Made by a program: the position numbers and the translations under genes. From contig DYJV01000087.1 of assembly GCA_020722945.1 (NCBI GenBank), forward strand, positions 1 to 8,044: a stretch of 8,044 nt of DNA, in the 5' to 3' direction. Shown here piece by piece: positions 6,196 through 8,044 of the stretch. Source of the stretch: Candidatus Methylomirabilis sp. (GTDB lineage Bacteria > DYJV01). The notes under the pieces are model-generated. The model was not told the DNA's origin, made no database searches, and saw nothing but the letters and a program-made list of their open reading frames with translations. How positions within the stretch are numbered: position 1 is the stretch's first letter; each line of letters starts with the position of its first letter.

Positions 6196-6590
6196 AATTT
6201 ATCAAAGAAAATACATTAAATATTCTTTCTACTTGTTTTGTTATTCAGGCAATGTATTTAATTTATTTGTCTAATTTTCTTAATAAATTTAAAAATACAC
6301 AAATCGAATGCAATTGTTATCATAAGTTTCTAATACAATTAGGAATTTGTAATAGAATACAACATGCTTATTTTCATGGTGAAATAACATTAGAGTTTGC
6401 TATAAAAGAACTTATTAATAACGCATGGACTTACCAAAATATCAATCCATTATTTACATTGCTTTATGAAATTCATGCAACAAAAGAAGATATAATTAAA
6501 ATTTCAAAACAACAAAATATACCAAATTTAATGATATTAGCCGATGCATATGATGAAGCTTTAAAAAAAATGAATATGGATGTTAATTAG
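6189..6590 (+). CDS. Membrane-anchored protein of unknown function
   Basis: The 133-aa product has one N-terminal hydrophobic segment (about residues 10-31, including LSTCFVIQAMYLIYLSNFL) and then a soluble, mostly helical domain of about 95 residues. Within it are CNCYHKFLIQLGIC (residues 41-54) and a C-terminal acidic helix ending KKMNMDVN. The anchor without a cleavage motif suggests the soluble part stays attached to the inner membrane. GGAAAGG (6176-6182) is a good ribosome site. It belongs to the tightly spaced cluster beginning at 5913, and the next gene starts within two bases of its stop. I do not recognise a family. Confidence 0.75.
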   Translation: MLEFIKENTLNILSTCFVIQAMYLIYLSNFLNKFKNTQIECNCYHKFLIQLGICNRIQHAYFHGEITLEFAIKELINNAWTYQNINPLFTLLYEIHATKEDIIKISKQQNIPNLMILADAYDEALKKMNMDVN

Positions 6591-6591
6591 A

Positions 6592-7092
6592 ATGAAAAAA
6601 AAATACCAAAAAAGATCAAGAGTATCTTATGTAAAAAGATATTGTTTGTATTGTGGTAAGGAAATACCAAAACGTGTATGTTTGAAGTTTTACTATCTAT
6701 TAGAATATTGTTCAAGAAAATGCAAAACAAGTGCTACTAAAATAGAAAAAGTTTGTGACTGTTGTAGTTCAAAGTTTAATGTTTCACCACGTAAAAAAGA
6801 TGAAACAAAGTGTCCTACTTGTAGAAAGTATATAAAGAAAGGTGCAAAACCATGTGCTTATTGTAATAAATTAATGTTTTACTATAGTCCATTGGTATTT
6901 GGTAATAAAGAATACTGTTGTATATCATGTATGGTAAATGATCTGGGTAATAAGATAAGATATTGTGTAAAATGTAAATATCCATTGTCATGTTCAAATG
7001 GTTCTATGGATTATTATCACAAAAGAACCACACATAAAAATTGTAAACTTTTTAAACATTATATAGATAATATGAAAACATATGACATATGA
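6592..7092 (+). CDS. Cys-rich putative zinc-binding protein with several CxxC clusters
   Basis: This basic protein of 166 aa has at least four metal-binding-type clusters: CLYCGK with CSRKC; CDCCSSKF with CPTCRK; CAYCNK with CCISC; and CVKCKYPLSC with a final HKNC. The pattern looks like consecutive treble-clef or zinc-ribbon units, as in phage-encoded HNH-type or DNA/RNA-binding proteins, but I see no convincing HNH catalytic residues. ATG at 6592 is preferred, one base after the previous stop and with weak GGATG upstream; an in-frame ATG at 6580 overlapping the previous gene is the alternative and adds four residues. Nucleic-acid binding is inferred only from the Cys clusters and the high Lys/Arg content. 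Confidence 0.8.
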   Translation: MKKKYQKRSRVSYVKRYCLYCGKEIPKRVCLKFYYLLEYCSRKCKTSATKIEKVCDCCSSKFNVSPRKKDETKCPTCRKYIKKGAKPCAYCNKLMFYYSPLVFGNKEYCCISCMVNDLGNKIRYCVKCKYPLSCSNGSMDYYHKRTTHKNCKLFKHYIDNMKTYDI

Positions 7093-7190
7093 AATCCAGA
7101 TAAATAATTTATACCAACAATTATGTCAATTAATAAGTTAATAACCGATAACACTTGTTAACAGAAATGAATCGGAGAAAAAAAATAAAC

Positions 7191-7448
7191 ATGAATAATT
7201 TTTCATTTAAAGAAGCAGAAAAATCGCCACATGATCATTTATCTAAGTTACAGATTGAAATATCAAAAGTCATCTATACAAAGATGAAAGAAATTGGATG
7301 GAGTAAAGCAGAATTGGCAAGAAAGTTAAAAGTCAGTAGACAATTAATACACAAACTGTTAAAATGTGACCAGAATATCACTTTGTTAACCCTAGTTAAA
7401 ATATCTATGGCTCTTAATTTGACATTTGAGATAAAATTTAATGAGTAA
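7191..7448 (+). CDS. HTH transcriptional regulator, Cro/C1 (XRE) family, HigA-like
   Basis: The 85-aa protein carries a standard XRE helix-turn-helix: WSKAELARKLKVSRQLIHKLL followed by NITLLTLVKISMALNL (about residues 39-79), which gives sequence-specific DNA binding as a dimer. Length and the short tail after the HTH resemble HigA-type antitoxins or small phage repressors. ATG at 7191 is preferred for the CGGAGAAA at 7173-7180 (spacing on the long side); in-frame starts at 7155 (TTG) and 7167 lack ribosome sites. The next gene overlaps its stop by 8 bp. No toxin of the HigB/RelE fold is recognisable next to it, so it may regulate the small-gene cluster or copy number. Confidence 0.85.
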   Translation: MNNFSFKEAEKSPHDHLSKLQIEISKVIYTKMKEIGWSKAELARKLKVSRQLIHKLLKCDQNITLLTLVKISMALNLTFEIKFNE

Positions 7449-7764
7449 TTACAAAGAAAATACAAATCAGCGTGTTTATAATTTAAAATATGGGTTTACA
7501 TTCCGTATACAGTCACATTGTTTTTGTTTTAAAGATTATTATAATGCGTTAAAAGAATGCGCAGATAATAAATCTTATGAATGCCCAAACAAACAGCTTA
7601 AATATGTAAAAAAAATAATGTGTGGATGTGAAGATAAAACAAAATGTGATTGTTTGAATTATTGTTTTTTTGAAAATGAATTGATAAATAGAATAGGTGA
7701 TATTTCAGAAATAAGAAAGGTATGTAGATTTAGATATTATAAGAAAAAACATTTTAATACCTGA
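7441..7764 (+). CDS. Cys-rich protein of unknown function, coupled to the HTH gene
   Basis: I do not recognise this 107-aa protein. It contains ten Cys, several clustered: HCFCF (27-31) and CGCEDKTKCDCLNYC (61-75), suggesting a metal site. The product is basic overall. ATGAG overlaps the stop of the upstream HTH gene by 8 bp, so translation is probably coupled. Coupling with a HigA-like protein would make it a candidate partner, but it does not look like any known toxin fold. Its stop codon falls inside the first bases of the repeat at 7756, meaning that the RNA-like element was inserted or recombined exactly at its 3' end. Confidence 0.7.
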   Translation: MSNYKENTNQRVYNLKYGFTFRIQSHCFCFKDYYNALKECADNKSYECPNKQLKYVKKIMCGCEDKTKCDCLNYCFFENELINRIGDISEIRKVCRFRYYKKKHFNT

Positions 7765-7851
7765 AAATTAAATTGGTGTATATTGATAATAGCTTCGTGC
7801 TACAGATGTTCCGCTGTTAGTCAGTTTATATACTGCGGTAAGTCGGTAAAA
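7756..7851 (+). repeat. Direct repeat copy 2 (5' module of the nrdD-side RNA element, truncated)
   Basis: This matches 351-450 apart from five substitutions and a missing AAATT. The T7826-A7832 pair replaces C426-G432 of copy 1, preserving the stem. Similarity stops sharply after GTCGGTAAAA; the later hairpins and the 3' end of the element are absent. The promoter of copy 1 is degraded here (CTGAAA, spacing 12 bp), so this copy is probably not expressed alone. The two direct repeats bracket 7.4 kb including the nrd operon and rep, and could recombine to excise that block. Confidence 0.85.
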
Positions 7852-7908
7852 CACCTAATAGAAACAGTAGAAAATAATTCAATAATCCTCGACTTTTTCG
7901 CAGGCTCT
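7852..7908 (+). pseudogene. Fragment resembling a DNA methyltransferase (motif I region)
   Basis: In the frame read through 7783-8001, the residues after the repeat are HLIETVENNSIILDFFAGS. This matches the 'lpl..lie....nsiILDFFAGSGTT' region of type III Mod-like and phage N6-adenine methyltransferases, where FxG binds S-adenosylmethionine. The expected G-TT and the remainder of the enzyme do not follow: the frame becomes unrelated, and the part upstream is replaced by the RNA-element repeat. It is therefore a short relic joined to the repeat at a recombination point. The match rests on one motif only. Confidence 0.45.
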
Positions 7909-7925
7909 ATGCATCGTGGCTCATG

Positions 7926-7952
7926 TCAGGACAGTCCTGAAAAAATCAGGAC
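7926..7952. other. Alternative hairpins built from TCAGGAC / GTCCTGA
   Basis: TCAGGAC (7926-7932) and GTCCTGA (7934-7940) form a near-perfect palindrome, and the same GTCCTGA pairs with a second TCAGGAC (7946-7952) around a loop of five A. The middle arm can pair with either flank but not both, an attenuator-like or operator-like arrangement upstream of the gene at 8020. There is no U-run, so it is not a classical terminator. Confidence 0.45.
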
Positions 7953-8019
7953 GCGCTACAAAGACACAAGAAAACAGAAGTATTTTTGCATTAAAAATTA
8001 AATTTTTATAGGACAGAAA

Positions 8020-8044
8020 ATGAATAAAGAAAAATTCAAAAACA
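8020..8044 (+). CDS. Start of a gene cut by the window edge
   Basis: ATG at 8020 opens a frame reading MNKEKFKN that continues past the end of the window. AGGA at 8010-8013 provides a ribosome site with normal spacing. Too little is visible for a product. It follows the methyltransferase-like fragment and the alternative hairpins. Confidence 0.55.

Noticed and set aside
7783-8001. 72-codon ORF as a genuine gene
   Set aside because: Its first third is the RNA-element repeat and the rest is a methyltransferase-like fragment that loses similarity after FAGS. It is best read as a chimeric relic.

Overview
The window looks like part of an AT-rich extrachromosomal replicon, either a plasmid or a phage-plasmid, most likely from a Proteobacterium able to live without oxygen. 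Three things point there: an iteron-type origin at the left edge, a short Rep_3-type initiator in the middle, and anaerobic deoxynucleotide-synthesis genes of the kind phages carry. The sequence alone does not fix the host. All confident genes are on the + strand.

Layout. Positions 1-75 hold direct repeats with a 22-bp period ending in a perfect 20-bp palindrome (iterons), and 76-130 is an A+T-rich, palindromic stretch (a candidate unwinding region). Positions 131-340 are richer in G+C, contain no gene and resemble a decayed insertion-sequence end. Positions 351-630 form a structured RNA-like element with its own sigma70-type promoter and a 3' hairpin ending GTGGAGTGTCAC. This is the architecture of a TnpB-type omegaRNA (guide-RNA scaffold), but no tnpB is present. 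Next comes a tight nucleotide-metabolism operon: nrdD (anaerobic ribonucleoside triphosphate reductase, interrupted by a 323-aa intein), nrdG (its radical-SAM activase, overlapping nrdD by 4 bp), and a fusion of a LAGLIDADG-type domain to a complete dUTPase.

The last codons of dut run into a second structured element (5018-5147). Its 5' part resembles the IscB-associated HEARO/omegaRNA family and its 3' hairpin matches the one upstream of nrdD. The rep gene follows at 5210, then a strong promoter and a run of small, closely packed genes (5913-7764): two predicted membrane proteins, a possible 32-aa ORF bridging them, a protein with multiple Cys clusters, a Cro/C1-type HTH protein, and a Cys-rich protein. 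At 7756-7851 the first ~100 bp of the nrdD-side RNA element is repeated and fused to a fragment resembling a DNA methyltransferase. A new gene begins at 8020.

How the parts work together. NrdD and NrdG make dNTPs under anoxia, and dUTPase removes dUTP and supplies dUMP, so the operon would supply DNA precursors to a replicon driven by Rep and the iterons. The most striking theme is that this operon is surrounded by homing-type invaders: an intein in nrdD, a LAGLIDADG domain on dut, and a guide-RNA-like element on each flank. Both protein nuclease domains appear to have lost their catalytic acidic residues, while the RNA elements show compensatory base changes that support conserved folding.
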